Below are positions 1 through 8,397 of a stretch of 64,000 nt of DNA, one piece after another. Position 1 is the first letter of the stretch, and every line of letters begins with the position of its first letter. The DNA is from Aldehydirespirator sp965203635 (GTDB taxonomy: Bacteria > Actinomycetota > Acidimicrobiia > Acidimicrobiales > Aldehydirespiratoraceae): the NCBI GenBank assembly GCA_965203635.1, contig OZ241903.1:2418001-2482000 (forward strand). Direction: 5' to 3'. The position numbers and the translations under genes are program-made. The notes under the pieces were generated by a model. The model made no database searches. It was not told where the DNA came from and worked only from the letters and a program-made list of their open reading frames with translations.

Positions 1-96
1 CTCGAAAAGGCGCTCGGCAGTGCGTGCCGCTACGTTGTCGCAGCGTCCGTTGAGCCGTCGCCGGCGGTGACCCGACCCCTGAGGAGTCTCAGTACC

Positions 97-918
97 ATGC
101 CGCTCACCACTTCCGACACTTCCCATTTCTTCGTCGAGGGGGCTGCGGGCAACCGGATGCATGGGCTCGACTTCGGGGGTGACGGCCCGGTGCTGGTCTG
201 CCTCCACGGCGTGACCGGCAACGCCTGGAACTGGTATGAGGTGGCCCTCGGCGTGCGGGCCTGCCGACGGGTGGTGGCGCTCGACTTCCGCGGCTACGGC
301 GAGAGCCAGTGGTCGCCCACCCACGACTACACGACCGCCGACCACGTCGCCGATCTGGTCGGCGTGGTCGAGTCGGTGTCGGGCGGCTCGCCCGTGGACC
401 TGGTCGGCTCCTCGTGGGGGGCGCTGGTCGCCATCCAGTACGCCGCCGAGCATCCCGACCGCGTCGGACGGCTGGTGGTCGTCGATGTCGAGCCGTCCTT
501 CGAGCAGGGTGAGACCGACCTGTTCCCCCGCCCCCGGGACCACGCCGACCACGACGAGGTCTGCGCCGCGGTATCGGCCGCCTATCCGAACGCCGGTGCC
601 GACATGGTCGAGGTGGTGGCGGCCACGTGCTACGGCCCGATCGAGGGTGGCCGTCTGGCCCCCAAGCACGATCCCTTCTTCTTCGAGCGCTGGCCGTTCC
701 GCTCCGACGACCACTGGGACCGACTCCCGCGGATCCAGGCGTCGACGCTTCACGTCCACGCCTCCGGAAGCTTCGTCCGGGCCGACGTGATGGTCGAGAT
801 GGATCGTCTCACTCCCGACTCGCACTTGGTCGAGATCGGCGACAGCACCCATGTCGTACCGGTGGACAACCCCTCGGCGCTGGTCGACTGCCTTGTCCCG
901 TTCCTGGCTGATGACTGA
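97..918 (+). CDS. alpha/beta-hydrolase fold protein
   Basis: Predicted cytoplasmic alpha/beta hydrolase of about 273 residues; the substrate is unknown. The N-terminal half has the oxyanion-type HGVTGN segment, then DFRGYGES, then the nucleophile elbow GSSWG with its central serine. A late histidine in DSTHVVP fits the catalytic His. No signal peptide or membrane segment is visible. The frame is open back to base 1 and a GTG at 67 is possible, but a GAGGAG Shine-Dalgarno at 81-86 sits ten bases before the ATG at 97, so I chose 97. An XRE-cupin regulator follows 36 bases downstream on the same strand and may control it. Family assignment is firm; esterase, epoxide hydrolase or C-C hydrolase activity cannot be told apart here. 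Confidence 0.85.
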   Translation: MPLTTSDTSHFFVEGAAGNRMHGLDFGGDGPVLVCLHGVTGNAWNWYEVALGVRACRRVVALDFRGYGESQWSPTHDYTTADHVADLVGVVESVSGGSPVDLVGSSWGALVAIQYAAEHPDRVGRLVVVDVEPSFEQGETDLFPRPRDHADHDEVCAAVSAAYPNAGADMVEVVAATCYGPIEGGRLAPKHDPFFFERWPFRSDDHWDRLPRIQASTLHVHASGSFVRADVMVEMDRLTPDSHLVEIGDSTHVVPVDNPSALVDCLVPFLADD

Positions 919-954
919 GGACAGCCCGCACGGCTAGCATGCCGGAGCAGGAAA

Positions 955-1563
955 ATGGAAACGCACCATTCGCAGGTCAGGCACCATACGCGGGCGCAGG
1001 AAGACGGAACCTCCGAGGGGCCGTCGGTGGCTCCACGGCTCGGGCCGACTCTTCGGCACCATCGCAGGGCCGCGGGGATGACCATGCAGGAGTTGGCCGA
1101 CCGATGCGGCCTCTCCCAGCCCTTCCTGTCCCAGATCGAGAACTCGCGGGCCATGCCCAGCCTCTTCGCCCTACACCGCGTGGCCCAAGCCCTCGGAACG
1201 ACGACGGTCGGGCTGCTCGACCCCGCATATTCTGAGGTCACCCTGGTTCGCGCCGACGAGGGCGAGGCCTTCTTGTTGGCCGAGGGAGCCAGGACCCGCT
1301 TCCTCACCCCCGGCGAGGGACACCGCCTGGAGGCCAACGAGACAGTGGCGGAGGCGAACATTACCTCAGACGTGATCGTGCACGAGGGACAGGAAGTGAT
1401 CCGCGTGCTGGAGGGCTCACTCGAGATTCGCCTGGAGGGCAGGGACCCGATAGCGCTCCTTGTCGGCGACACGCTCTCGTATCCGTCGATGACGCCGCAC
1501 CAGTGGATCTCCGGAGACGCTGGAGCGCGCTTTCTGATAATCACCAGCCCTCCATCGTTCTAA
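955..1563 (+). CDS. XRE-family regulator with C-terminal cupin domain
   Basis: A 202-residue one-component transcription regulator. Residues about 30-85 form a helix-turn-helix (MTMQELADRCGLSQPFLSQI), and residues about 110-195 a single cupin barrel with HEGQEVIRVLEGSLEI and a final GDTLSYPSMTPHQW histidine motif. In this family the cupin usually senses a small metabolite and the HTH binds operators near amino-acid or polyamine genes; no ligand can be named here. The ATG at 955 follows a purine-rich GGAGCAGGAAA stretch. Its TAA overlaps the stop of the convergent small ORF at 1560-1775. Neighbours that could be targets are the hydrolase upstream and the GcvT-like fragment downstream. Confidence 0.9.
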   Translation: METHHSQVRHHTRAQEDGTSEGPSVAPRLGPTLRHHRRAAGMTMQELADRCGLSQPFLSQIENSRAMPSLFALHRVAQALGTTTVGLLDPAYSEVTLVRADEGEAFLLAEGARTRFLTPGEGHRLEANETVAEANITSDVIVHEGQEVIRVLEGSLEIRLEGRDPIALLVGDTLSYPSMTPHQWISGDAGARFLIITSPPSF

Positions 1564-1775
1564 GCGGCCGGCTGCGCTGGTTCAGCCGATCTTCTTGGCT
1601 TCATCTCGACGAAGGGCAGGTCGACGACGTGGGCCGGGACCTCTCCGTCGACCGCTTCGCCGCGCCCGCTGAACCACCCGACCATGGGCCCGCCCATGTG
1701 GATGAACTGGTCGGTTCCGGTTCGAAACGCGATGCCCTCGTTCACCACATGGCCGTCGTCGTCGCAATAGGCCAT
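1560..1775 (-). pseudogene. small GcvT-like fragment, probable gene remnant
   Basis: A 71-codon ORF with a good Shine-Dalgarno (GGGGAGG about ten bases before the ATG). Its first 35 residues (MAYCDDDGHVVNEGIAFRTG, then a short Gly-rich segment) resemble the start of the folate-binding domain of GcvT-type aminomethyl- or demethyltransferases, which are normally 350 residues or more. The last 20 residues look unrelated and end on a TAG that overlaps the stop of the convergent regulator. I read it as the 5' stub of a deleted gene. It could instead be a genuine small protein. The resemblance is by eye only. Confidence 0.35.
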
Positions 1776-1843
1776 GGTCCGTCGGCCTCCCCGCCGCTTA
1801 CATAGATCACATCAATAATGACCGGGCGGGTGGACGCTGTCAA

Positions 1844-3397
1844 TCAGTCCAAGGCCGGAGACCCTGCCTCCCCGCCGGCCATCAGCAGGCCCAGCCCCTG
1901 GACGGTGCAGTCGGCTCGGGGAACCACCGCCACGATCCTGCCCTCGAACATCACCGCCACGTCGTCGGAGAGGGCCATTACCTCGTCGAGGTCCTCGGAT
2001 ATGACCAGGATGGCTGTGCCCCGCTCCCGCTGGGCCACGAGACGCTCGTGGATGTACTCCGCGGCGCCGATGTCGACCCCTCGGGTGGGTTGGGCGGCCA
2101 GCAGCACGGGCGGCTCGCCGTCCAGCTCGCGGGCCAGGATCAGCTTCTGGATGTTGCCGCCCGACAGCGAGCTGGTAGTGGTCGAGAGGTCGGGCGTCTT
2201 GACCGCGTACTCGTCCACCAGGCTCTCGCCGTGCGTCTTGATGGCGTTGGTCCTGAGCACCCCGCGGCTGGAGAACCGGGGCTCGGCGTGGGCCAGCAGC
2301 ATGAGGTTCTCCGACACGGAAAAACTGCCGATGGCGCCGTCGCGCATGCGCTCCTCGGGTATGAAGGCCAGACCGGCGCTGCGCACCTGCCTCGGTTCCA
2401 CCCCGGTCACGTCGGCGCCGTCGATCGACACGGTGCCCGCGGCTACCGGCCGCAGGCCCGCGACCGCCTCGGCCAGCTCGCGCTGGCCGTTGCCTGAGAC
2501 GCCCGCGATGCCGAGGATGCGCCCGCCCCGAACGTCGAGGTCAAGATCCTTGACCGCGTCGGTTCCCCTGTCCCCCACAACCGTGAGCCCCTTGATGCTG
2601 AGCCGCACCCCCCGGTCCTCCGTCTCGGCCATGTCCGGGGCCAGCTTCACGGGCCGCCCCACCATCATGCGGGCCAGGCCTTCCCGGTCGGTGTCGGCGG
2701 GGACGGTCGTGCCCACGACGCAGCCGTCGCGCAGCACCGTGATCCGGTCCGCCAGGGCCAGCACCTCGTGAAGCTTGTGGGAGATGAAGATAAGGCCCCG
2801 GCCGTCGTTGGCCATCCGGCGCAGCGTGATGAACAGGTCGTCGACCTCGCCGGGGGTCAGCACCGCGGTGGGCTCGTCCAGCACCAGCAGCCGGGCCTCC
2901 CGCAGCAGGGCCTTGATGATCTCCACCCGCTGGCGCTCACCCACCGCGAGCTGCCACAGGTAGGCGTCGGGCTGGACGTCGAGGCCGTAGGTCTCGGACA
3001 GCTCGATGATGCGGGCCCTCACACCGGCCAGGTCGGGCCGGCCCTTGCGGTGGGATTTCAATCCGAGGGCCACGTTCTCGGTGACGGTGAGGGTCGGCAC
3101 CAGCATGAAGTGCTGGTGGATCATGCCGATCCCCGCGGCGATGGCCGTCGCCGGCGAGCGCACCCGGGAGAGCTCGCCGTCCAGGAAGACCTCGCCCCGG
3201 TCGGGCGCGTACAGCCCGAACAGGATCTTCATGAGCGTGCTCTTGCCCGCCCCGTTCTCGCCCAGCAGGGCGTGGATCTCGCCGGCCTGGACGTCGAAGT
3301 CGATGGAGTCGTTGGCCAGCACCCCGGGGAAGCGCTTGGTGATGCCGCGCATCTCCAGCAGCGGCGTCTCGGTGCGCTCCCCCGGGGTGTCTGTCAT
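1844..3397 (-). CDS. BMP-type ABC importer, double ATP-binding subunit
   Basis: 517-residue cytoplasmic ATPase of the nucleoside or simple-sugar importer class (YufO/NupO/RbsA-like). Two ABC modules lie in tandem. Module 1 has Walker A GENGAGKST, the signature region LAVGERQRVEI and Walker B LLVLDEPTAVLTPGE. Module 2 has a degenerate P-loop GVSGNGQRE without the usual lysine, the signature LSGGNIQK and AAQPTRGVD in place of a standard Walker B. A degenerate second P-loop is normal in this family. The frame extends upstream to 3487 inside the lipoprotein gene, but homology begins just after MTDTPGERTE, so ATG 3397 is the likely start, 19 bases after the lipoprotein stop. Last gene of the four-gene minus-strand importer operon. 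Confidence 0.93.
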   Translation of the reverse strand: MTDTPGERTETPLLEMRGITKRFPGVLANDSIDFDVQAGEIHALLGENGAGKSTLMKILFGLYAPDRGEVFLDGELSRVRSPATAIAAGIGMIHQHFMLVPTLTVTENVALGLKSHRKGRPDLAGVRARIIELSETYGLDVQPDAYLWQLAVGERQRVEIIKALLREARLLVLDEPTAVLTPGEVDDLFITLRRMANDGRGLIFISHKLHEVLALADRITVLRDGCVVGTTVPADTDREGLARMMVGRPVKLAPDMAETEDRGVRLSIKGLTVVGDRGTDAVKDLDLDVRGGRILGIAGVSGNGQRELAEAVAGLRPVAAGTVSIDGADVTGVEPRQVRSAGLAFIPEERMRDGAIGSFSVSENLMLLAHAEPRFSSRGVLRTNAIKTHGESLVDEYAVKTPDLSTTTSSLSGGNIQKLILARELDGEPPVLLAAQPTRGVDIGAAEYIHERLVAQRERGTAILVISEDLDEVMALSDDVAVMFEGRIVAVVPRADCTVQGLGLLMAGGEAGSPALD

Positions 3398-3416
3398 TGG
3401 ATGTTCCGGATCGGGC

Positions 3417-5627
3417 TCAGCCGACGCCGGTGGACAGCGAGCCGTCCGTGAAGCCCGCGACCGCGCCGTCGATGGCCGAACGGGCATCCGCCGGCACGTC
3501 GTAGGCGTCGTTGTACTCGATCACGAGCCCGCCGTTGGCGAAGTCGATGATGTAGGCGCTTCCGCCCATCGAGCCTGCCTGGATGTCGCGCACCAGGTCG
3601 TCGAGGACCACGTCCCACTTGTAGACCTGGTTGGCCACCACCACTTCGGGGCCGACCGAGGTCTGGTTGGACTGGGTGCCGAACCACGGGATGCCGTTCT
3701 CGCGGGCCACGCCGATGGCGCCGACCGTCATCTGGGCGGTGCCGGTGAGCACCGCGTGGCCGTTGTCGATGAACGACTGGGCTGCCTCGGCGGCCAGCTG
3801 CACGTCGGCGAAGGAGTCGGTGTAGACGGAGTTGGCGGTGCCGCCCCCGGCCTCGACACCGGCCCTGAAGCCGTCCACGAACAGCTTGGCGTCGCCCACC
3901 TCGATCGGGCCGATGATCCCGACCGGGGAGTCGCCCGCGATCACAGCCGCGGCGAGGCCCATGGCGTAGCCGCCCTGGTCCGACCGGGTGGTGTAGGCCG
4001 AGATGTTGGGCTGGCCGAAGGTCTCCACCGAGGTTCCCCATGCGAAGGCGGTGTCGGGGAAGTTGGGCGCGATCTCCTCGAGCAGGCCGCCGTACTGGGA
4101 GCCGTGGGCGATGACAAGGTCGTAGCCGTCCTCTGCGTAGTTGCGCAGGGCCACGCCGGCGTCCTCCACGATGAAGGTGCCCGGCGTGATGGCGACCTCG
4201 CTCAGCAGCCCGGCGTCCTCCAGGCGGTGCAGAGCGTCGACGATGGACTGGCTGAAGGCCAGGTCGTTCTCCGCGCTGGGTGTCACCACCGCAGCCCGCA
4301 GCGGCTCCGCCATGAAGCTGGCCACGGCCGCATCGCCTGCGGCCCGCACGTCGGCGGGCAGGTCGTAGGCGTCGTTGTACTCGATCACGAGCCCGCCGTT
4401 GGCGAAGTCGATGGTGTAAGAGCTTCCGCCCATCGAGCCTGCCTGGATGTCGCGCACCAGGTCGTCGAGGACCACGTCCCACTTGTAGACCTGGTTGGCC
4501 ACCACGATCTCGGGAGCGACGCTGGTCTGGTTGGACTGGGTGCCGAACCACGGGATGCCGTTCTCGCGGGCTACGCCGATGGCGCCGACCGTCATCTGGG
4601 CGGTGCCGGTGAGCACCGCGTGGCCGTTGTCGATGAACGACTGGGCTGCCTCGGCGGCCAGCTGCACGTCGGCGAAGGAGTCGGTGTAGACGGAGTTGGC
4701 GGTGCCGCCCCCGGCCTCCACACCGGCTGCGAAGCCGTCCACGAACAGCTTGGCGTCGCCGACCTCGATCGGGCCCACGATCCCCACTGGGGAACCGCCG
4801 GCCAGCCTGGCCGCCATGACCCCCATGGCGTAGCCGCCCTGGTCCGACCGGGTGGTGTAGGCCGAGATGTTGGGCTGGCCGAAGGTCTCCACCGAGGTTC
4901 CCCATGCGAAGGCGGTGCCGGGGAAGGCCGGGGCGATCTCCTCGAGCAGGCCGCCGTACTGGGAGCCGTGGGCGATGACCAGGTCGTAGCCGTCCTCTGC
5001 GTAGTTGCGCAGGGCCACGCCGGCGTCCTCCACGATGAAGGTGCCCGGCGTGATGGCGACCTCGCTCAGCAGCCCGGCGTCCTCCATGCGGTGCAGGGCG
5101 TCGACGATGGACTGGCTGAAGGCCAGGTCGTTCTCCGCGCTGGGTGTGACCACCGCGGCCCGCAGCGGCTCCGGCCCAGCCATCTCTGCTTCTGTCTCGG
5201 CAGCCGCCGCCGCAGCGGCAGCAGCAGCCTCCTCAGCCGCGGCGGCGGCTTCGGCGGCTTCGGCCTCGGCCGCGGCGGCCTCGGCCTCAGCTTCTGCCAG
5301 CGCGGCCTCGAGTTCGGCCACAACCTCGGGGTCTACGGTTCCCTCGGCTGCCTCCATGGCCTCCGCCAGTGCCTCCTCGGCCTCGGCGGCCGCGGCGGCG
5401 GCCTCCTCAGCCCTGGCGGCGGCCGCATCGGCCTCGGCCTGAGCTTCGGCGGCTTCCGCCTCTGCGGCGGCCGCCTCGGCCTCTGCGGCGGCCGCGGCCG
5501 CTTCGGCTTCGGCCTGAGCGGCCGCGGTGTCAGCGTCTGGAGCGTCGTCAGCGTCGTCACCGCATGAGGCTGCGATCAGCCCGAACACGGCGAACACGAC
5601 CACCAGCGATCGCAATCGTTTGGTCAT
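3417..5627 (-). CDS. BMP-family lipoprotein with two tandem binding domains
   Basis: 736-residue solute-binding lipoprotein of the BMP (PnrA/Med) family, the capture subunit of this importer. Residues 1-22 are a lipoprotein signal ending IAASC. Residues about 27-150 are almost entirely Ala/Glu and should form a long coiled-coil or helical stalk. Two BMP domains of about 288 residues follow (about 153-440 and 441-736), nearly identical apart from scattered changes such as PAFPGTAFAW versus PNFPDTAFAW. Family members normally carry one domain. ATG 5627 has an AGGAGG ten bases upstream and begins the signal peptide. The frame also continues up to an ATG touching the permease stop, giving a 33-residue extension that would bury the signal. 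BMP proteins often bind nucleosides; the ligand here is not known. Confidence 0.92.
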   Translation of the reverse strand: MTKRLRSLVVVFAVFGLIAASCGDDADDAPDADTAAAQAEAEAAAAAAEAEAAAAEAEAAEAQAEADAAAARAEEAAAAAAEAEEALAEAMEAAEGTVDPEVVAELEAALAEAEAEAAAAEAEAAEAAAAAEEAAAAAAAAAAETEAEMAGPEPLRAAVVTPSAENDLAFSQSIVDALHRMEDAGLLSEVAITPGTFIVEDAGVALRNYAEDGYDLVIAHGSQYGGLLEEIAPAFPGTAFAWGTSVETFGQPNISAYTTRSDQGGYAMGVMAARLAGGSPVGIVGPIEVGDAKLFVDGFAAGVEAGGGTANSVYTDSFADVQLAAEAAQSFIDNGHAVLTGTAQMTVGAIGVARENGIPWFGTQSNQTSVAPEIVVANQVYKWDVVLDDLVRDIQAGSMGGSSYTIDFANGGLVIEYNDAYDLPADVRAAGDAAVASFMAEPLRAAVVTPSAENDLAFSQSIVDALHRLEDAGLLSEVAITPGTFIVEDAGVALRNYAEDGYDLVIAHGSQYGGLLEEIAPNFPDTAFAWGTSVETFGQPNISAYTTRSDQGGYAMGLAAAVIAGDSPVGIIGPIEVGDAKLFVDGFRAGVEAGGGTANSVYTDSFADVQLAAEAAQSFIDNGHAVLTGTAQMTVGAIGVARENGIPWFGTQSNQTSVGPEVVVANQVYKWDVVLDDLVRDIQAGSMGGSAYIIDFANGGLVIEYNDAYDVPADARSAIDGAVAGFTDGSLSTGVG
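3446..5171 (-). repeat. 864-bp in-frame tandem duplication of a BMP domain
   Basis: Two direct copies offset by exactly 864 bases (288 codons): for example the sequence starting at 3961 recurs at 4825, and that at 4301 recurs at 5165. The match is near-identical over most of its length and loosens only near the unit boundary (about 3448-3500 versus 4312-4364). Scattered substitutions between the copies argue against a simple assembly error. Confidence 0.93.
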
Positions 5628-5722
5628 TGTCAGTTGTCCCTCCTGGGTCATGGTCCCGAATGATCGGGCTTCCATTTGTGTGAACACTCTATGGCCTGGC
5701 GACTTCGGGTGCCGGAGCGCCA

Positions 5723-6658
5723 TCAGTGGCCCCTCACGAACGGCAGCGTGAGCGCCGCGGGCTGGGCGGCGGTGCGGCGCGCGATCACCACCAGCGCGAC
5801 GATCGTGAGCAGCGCGGGCGCCATGGTCGTGAAGCTCGAGGCGGCTCCGGTGACCAGGCCCGCGGTCTTCCATTGGTTGACGGTGGAGGTGACCAGCCCG
5901 TACAGGAGGGAGCCGGCCACCACGCCGGTGGGTCGCCACGCCCCGAAGTACACGAGAGCGATGGCGATGAAGCCGATCTGGTTGGTGAGGTTGTGCTGGA
6001 AGATCCCGATCTCGATGGCCAGTGCGGACCCGGCCAGCCCGGCCAGCCCGTTGCCGATGAGGATGCAGATCGCCCGTGTCCGGGCCACCGACACTCCGAG
6101 GCTGTCGGCGGCCTCCGGTGTCTCGCCCACCGCTCGGACGTTGAGACCGAAGGTGGTGCGGTTCACCAGCAGGGTCAGCCCCGGCACCAGCAGCATCGAC
6201 ACGTAGACGAGCAGGTTGTGGTTGAAGAACATGTCGCCGATCTTCGGGATGTCCGACAGCAGCGGGATGGCCAGCTTGTCGAAGCTCGATATCGGACGCG
6301 GCGTGCCCACCCACTCCTCGAACAGCAGCGCGCTCATGCCCAGCCCGAACAGGAATATCCCGATCCCGCTGATGCCCTGCTCGGCCCTGAACACCACGGT
6401 GACCGTGGCGTACACCGCCCCGAGCAGCAGGCCCACTCCGATCCCGACCAGCAGCCCCACGGCGATGCTGTCGGTCTGGAGCACAGCCCAGTAGGAGAAG
6501 AACGCGCCCAGCAGCATCACCCCGTCCACGCCGAGGTTCAGCACGCCGCTGCGCTGTCCCAGCGTCTCTCCGAGGGCAGCCAGCAGGTACGGGGTAGCCA
6601 GCCGCACGCCCGAGGCGAAGGTGGCCACCGTGAAGGTGACGGTGATGAAGTCGGTCAC
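5723..6658 (-). CDS. BMP-type ABC importer permease 2
   Basis: 311-residue integral membrane permease (BPD_transp_2, RbsC-like). It is mostly hydrophobic helices, with the family segment LAALGETLGQRSGVLNLGVD near the N-terminus. Its ATG overlaps the stop of permease 1 by four bases (ATGA), which suggests coupled translation. The lipoprotein gene starts 95 bases downstream. With permease 1 it would form the transmembrane channel of the importer. The two permeases, one of about 310 and one of about 410 residues, match the usual NupP/NupQ-like pair. Confidence 0.93.
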   Translation of the reverse strand: MTDFITVTFTVATFASGVRLATPYLLAALGETLGQRSGVLNLGVDGVMLLGAFFSYWAVLQTDSIAVGLLVGIGVGLLLGAVYATVTVVFRAEQGISGIGIFLFGLGMSALLFEEWVGTPRPISSFDKLAIPLLSDIPKIGDMFFNHNLLVYVSMLLVPGLTLLVNRTTFGLNVRAVGETPEAADSLGVSVARTRAICILIGNGLAGLAGSALAIEIGIFQHNLTNQIGFIAIALVYFGAWRPTGVVAGSLLYGLVTSTVNQWKTAGLVTGAASSFTTMAPALLTIVALVVIARRTAAQPAALTLPFVRGH

Positions 6659-7893
6659 GGCTCGCTCTCCAGGGTGCGGACCGGGTCGTCGCCGCCGTCG
6701 GGCGCGTCTGCGTCTGCGGGTTCCGGCGTCCCGGCCTCGTCGACGACCGGCGCCTGGTGGGCGCCCGCCTCATCGTGCTCGGCCGCCTCGCCGGCTATCG
6801 ACATGTAGCGCGACAGCCGCTCGCGCAGCGTGTTGCTGCTGACGACGAACACCACGATCAGGCCGTTGAGCCCGATCACCAGGTCCACCGGGATCTGGAT
6901 GACCCGCTGCATCGCATTGGCCCCGACCAGCAGGCCTCCGAACAGGAACGACGACGGGATCGTGAACAGCGGGTGCAGGCCGCCGAACAGCGCAGCCACG
7001 ATGCCGTTGAAGCCGGCCGAGCCGGTGAAGCCGGTGGCGAAGCCCTCGGTCTGCAGGCGGTGGGTCTCGCTCCCGAACACCAGGCAGGCTCCGGCCAGGC
7101 CGCCCAGTGCGCCGCTGATGGTGAGCGCGAGCATGGTCATGCGCTTCACCGGCATCCCCGCGTAACGGGCCGCGGGTGCGCTGGCCCCCACCGCCCGCAC
7201 CCGGTAGCCGGTGGTGGTGCGCCACAGGAAGAACCAGGCGACGGCGGCCGCGATCAGCGCCACCACCACGCCCAGGTGGAAGCGGGTGCCCTCGATGAGG
7301 ATCGGCAGGTCGGCGTTCTCCGACAGGCGCTTGGTCTGGGGGATCCTGGTGCCCAGCTCGATCTGCTTGGGGTCCATCAGCGGGGCCCGCAGCATGTAGT
7401 TGAACAGCTGCACGGCCACGAGGTTGAGCATGATGGTGGACAGGATCTCGTTCACGCCCAGGTACGCCTTGAGGGCTCCGGGAATGCCGCCCCAGATGGC
7501 TCCGCCCACCAGTCCCATGAACAGCACCAGCGGGATCAGGACTATCGCCGGCAGGTCGGGCACCGCCAGCGCGGTCATCGTGGACAGCAGCCCGCCCGCG
7601 ATGATCTGGCCCTCCCCGCCGATGTTGATCACCTTGGCCCGGAAGGCGACGCAGATGCCGGTGCCCACGAACAGCAGGGGCATTGCCTTGGCCGCGGATT
7701 CGGCCAGTTCCTCGGTGCCTCCGAACGCCCCCTTGAGCAGCTCCTTGTAGCCCTCGAGCGGGTTGGCGCCGAGGCCGAGGATCATGGCCGCGCCGATGAG
7801 GAGGGCGAGGAGCACGGCCGAGCCGCCGACGCTGACCCCGCCGATACGGGCAAGCGTGGCGCGACGCGACCTCACGCTCGTGCTACTGGCCAT
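6655..7893 (-). CDS. BMP-type ABC importer permease 1
   Basis: 412-residue permease, first gene of the importer operon. A hydrophobic helix at about residues 20-42 is followed by FVGTGICVAFRAKVINIGGE, the characteristic cytoplasmic segment of nucleoside-type permeases, and several more helices. The last 50 residues are polar and acidic (AAEHDEAGAHQAP onward) and probably cytoplasmic. ATG 7893 gives the full N-terminal arm. The 145-base upstream region holds a possible promoter (TTGACA). The operon order permease-permease-lipoprotein-ATPase differs from the common lipoprotein-first order. Confidence 0.93.
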   Translation of the reverse strand: MASSTSVRSRRATLARIGGVSVGGSAVLLALLIGAAMILGLGANPLEGYKELLKGAFGGTEELAESAAKAMPLLFVGTGICVAFRAKVINIGGEGQIIAGGLLSTMTALAVPDLPAIVLIPLVLFMGLVGGAIWGGIPGALKAYLGVNEILSTIMLNLVAVQLFNYMLRAPLMDPKQIELGTRIPQTKRLSENADLPILIEGTRFHLGVVVALIAAAVAWFFLWRTTTGYRVRAVGASAPAARYAGMPVKRMTMLALTISGALGGLAGACLVFGSETHRLQTEGFATGFTGSAGFNGIVAALFGGLHPLFTIPSSFLFGGLLVGANAMQRVIQIPVDLVIGLNGLIVVFVVSSNTLRERLSRYMSIAGEAAEHDEAGAHQAPVVDEAGTPEPADADAPDGGDDPVRTLESEP

Positions 7894-7974
7894 CCGTCAG
7901 ACTGCTCGGCATTCAGCAAGACACTCGGCGCTCGGCAGATTCCTGAGCACCGACGAACAGGCGGGCATCCGACA

Positions 7975-8004
7975 ATGTTTGACGCTCGGCAGCACGGCTG
8001 TCAA
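7975..8004 (-). promoter_or_regulatory. possible promoter of the BMP importer operon
   Basis: On the minus strand a perfect TTGACA (8004-7999) is followed after 18 bases by AAACAT (7980-7975), a weak -10. It lies about 80 bases upstream of the permease 1 start. The -35 match is strong, the -10 is not, so this is tentative. The rest of the 7894-8038 gap holds several CTCGGC/CGGCAG repeats and no ORF. Confidence 0.3.
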
Positions 8005-8038
8005 CACTACCCGCGCGGCCGCCTCGGAGCGGCACTGG

Positions 8039-8356
8039 TCAGCGTTCGGCGTTGGGGGGTTCCGACAGCAGGTCCCCGGCGGTGGCCAGCACTTCGGCGA
8101 GTTTGGCGGTGTTGTCGTACACCGCCCTCAGGTAGTACTCGCTGACCGCCTCGTGGCCGGGGAACGGGGGCCGTCCCAGGGATCTGACCACCGCGGACGG
8201 ATCGGTCGAGACCGCCACCTCCTCCACGGAGGGAAGCTTGTCCGGCGAGCCCCAGAAGTCGCCGGAGGTCTTGGCCGACCCCGGGGCCGTGCCCTTGCCC
8301 CTGCCCCGCCGGGATCGCCTGCGGGCGGCGTCGGCACCGTTGGATGCGGCGTTCAC
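8039..8356 (-). CDS. hypothetical 105-residue protein, SNF2-helicase partner
   Basis: I do not recognise the family. The product is 105 residues with a basic N-terminus (ARRRSRRGRGKG) that could contact nucleic acid, then an amphipathic region PGHEAVSEYYLRAVYDNTAK and an acidic tail. No Cys-rich zinc site is present, so it is not the SWIM zinc-finger protein that often sits beside SNF2 helicases. The GTG at 8356 is chosen because GGAGG lies six bases upstream. That GTG overlaps the stop of a 14-codon mini-ORF which itself begins on the helicase stop, so expression is probably coupled to the helicase. Confidence 0.65.
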   Translation of the reverse strand: MNAASNGADAARRRSRRGRGKGTAPGSAKTSGDFWGSPDKLPSVEEVAVSTDPSAVVRSLGRPPFPGHEAVSEYYLRAVYDNTAKLAEVLATAGDLLSEPPNAER

Positions 8357-8397
8357 GAGCCGCCTCCGTTGGTGTGGGAGCCGTCGTGGGCAGTCAC
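8353..8397 (-). other. 14-codon junction mini-ORF (duplicated helicase tail)
   Basis: A GTG overlapping the helicase TGA (GTGA) opens a 14-residue frame, MTAHDGSHTNGGGS. Its TGA overlaps the GTG of the 105-residue gene. The last residues copy the helicase C-terminus (NGSHSAGGGS), and the DNA shows why: 8353-8384 repeats 8394-8425, 41 bases apart, with about 27 of 32 positions identical. The copied part carries the GGAGG that now serves the downstream gene. Confidence 0.7.

Noticed and set aside
1..96. Upstream extension of the alpha/beta hydrolase or the end of a previous gene
   Set aside because: The frame is open to base 1, but the GAGGAG site before ATG 97 supports a start there; too little sequence remains to call another gene.
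3006..5567. Plus-strand frame of 853 codons opposite the BMP gene
   Set aside because: It is a shadow of the duplicated lipoprotein gene. Its product is Gly/Val/His-rich with no domain, and the repeat in it simply mirrors the 864-bp duplication.
3417..6773. Single 1118-codon frame suggesting a permease-lipoprotein fusion
   Set aside because: Its first part runs out of frame through the permease gene. The signal peptide and AGGAGG at 5627 show that the lipoprotein starts there.
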